Positions 63,338-64,000 of a stretch of DNA of 64,000 nucleotides are shown one piece after another. The stretch covers positions 1 through 64,000 of the forward strand of contig PJAB01000005.1 in assembly GCA_002887195.1 (NCBI GenBank), read 5' to 3'. The notes beneath the pieces are model-generated. The model was not told the origin of the DNA. It did no database searches and saw only the letters and a list, made by a program, of their open reading frames with translations. The DNA is from Chrysochromulina parva (Eukaryota > Haptophyta > Prymnesiales > Chrysochromulinaceae). Position 1 is the stretch's first letter. Each line of letters begins with the position of its first letter. The position numbers and the translations under genes were made by a program.

Positions 63338-64000
63338 TTCTCAGGGTCGAGGCGCCGCAGCGGCGCAGAAAGCGTCCGAAGGCTGTGCTAAATGTGACAT
63401 GCGTTTGCGAATCGCGCGCCGGTTTGAGTTTCACAGGTTCAGAGCGAGTGTGAATGGGTCTGCCGCGGTACAGTCAGCGGGGAAATTTGCCCGCGGTGGG
63501 CGCGGATCGCCCACTTTCAACCCCATTCATACAACGGTTGTCGCGCATTGCGAAATTGTCTTTTTCAAATTAGTGGATAGTGCGAAGCTGCGAACTCAAT
63601 TGTGCGAACTGCGAATCAGTTACGAATCAGTAGCTATTCGATTACCCGGCACATCTCGTCCGCCCGGGCAGCTGCCACGGAGAGGGAGTCGCGCACACCA
63701 CACAGGGATCCACAGCACATCGTAGGGCATGCGCGCGAGACATCCATACGGACATCCAGTCCACATCGAGGTGCCAAATGCCTCGCCCTGGGCCGACGTC
63801 CGCGTAGGGACGCGGGCGCATCGCACGAACGTGCTCGTGTGCGCGTGTCCTGCCCTAGCCCTCAGAGCAGCGTGTGCCTGGAGGCACGCCTACACGCCTG
63901 CGTGTGCCGCCTGCACGCCAGGTGGCTGCGGCTAGATCGAGGTCCCCTCATCACGACCTGCCGCTCGTCTCCAGCTCCGGCCGAGGCTCGGGCGCCGCGG
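63338..64000. other. right end of the window, no supported gene
   Basis: No domain-bearing frame is seen to the window edge. 63540-63650 is AT-richer; GC rises again after 63660. Confidence 0.4.

Overview
The window is nuclear DNA of a GC-rich eukaryotic alga with a red-lineage complex plastid. A haptophyte is the best guess. The evidence is: spliceosomal GT-AG introns; long, almost intronless genes; a calcium-dependent protein kinase; a three-helix LHC-superfamily protein with a bipartite-looking presequence; and an AATAAA-type signal behind one gene. Genus-level assignment is not possible from the sequence alone.

Layout. 1-11 kb: a GPS-motif membrane protein with a proline-rich ectodomain (5' end outside the window), a SNF2-type ATPase with an embedded RING finger, an unrecognised 568-residue protein, and a plastid-like FHA protein with prion-like GYGQQ repeats. 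11.7-13.2 kb: a CK1-like kinase on the minus strand. 13.4-41.7 kb: one giant gene in three exons joined in frame, encoding about 9,375 residues (from the first ATG) of hybrid polyketide synthase / nonribosomal peptide synthetase. 42-64 kb: a nuclear-looking coiled-coil protein, a disordered protein, a CDPK, the LHC-like protein, a Tan1/THUMPD1 homologue, an IQ-motif protein, a GST, a Trk/HKT K+ transporter, an ATP-grasp-like protein with three exons, an SGNH/PC-esterase-like protein and a roadblock/LC7 protein.

The megasynthase reads: acyl-ligase C-lobe remnant-ACP / KS-ECH-ECH(degenerate)-HMGS-like(degenerate)-ACP / KS-DH-ER-KR-ACP / KS-ACP-aminotransferase / C-A-PCP / KS-cMT-KR-ACP / KS-KR-ACP / KS-ACP / unusual C-like domain-aminotransferase. 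No acyltransferase and no thioesterase or reductase was found, so malonyl loading must come in trans and release is unexplained. It combines an in-cis beta-branching cassette, a mycosubtilin-like KS-ACP-AMT-C-A-PCP block and a terminal second aminotransferase. I consider it the most notable system here.

A second theme is intron and repeat biology. Four introns (two in the megasynthase, two in the ATP-grasp-like gene) are built from about 10-bp CTGATNGCC-type repeats and share a CCTCATCAG-like 3' end. Two of them lie between perfect 14- and 16-bp direct duplications of exon sequence, as expected for recently inserted introner elements. A separate dispersed repeat of about 80-130 bp occurs four times, and at least three copies lie just upstream of, and in sense with, a gene.
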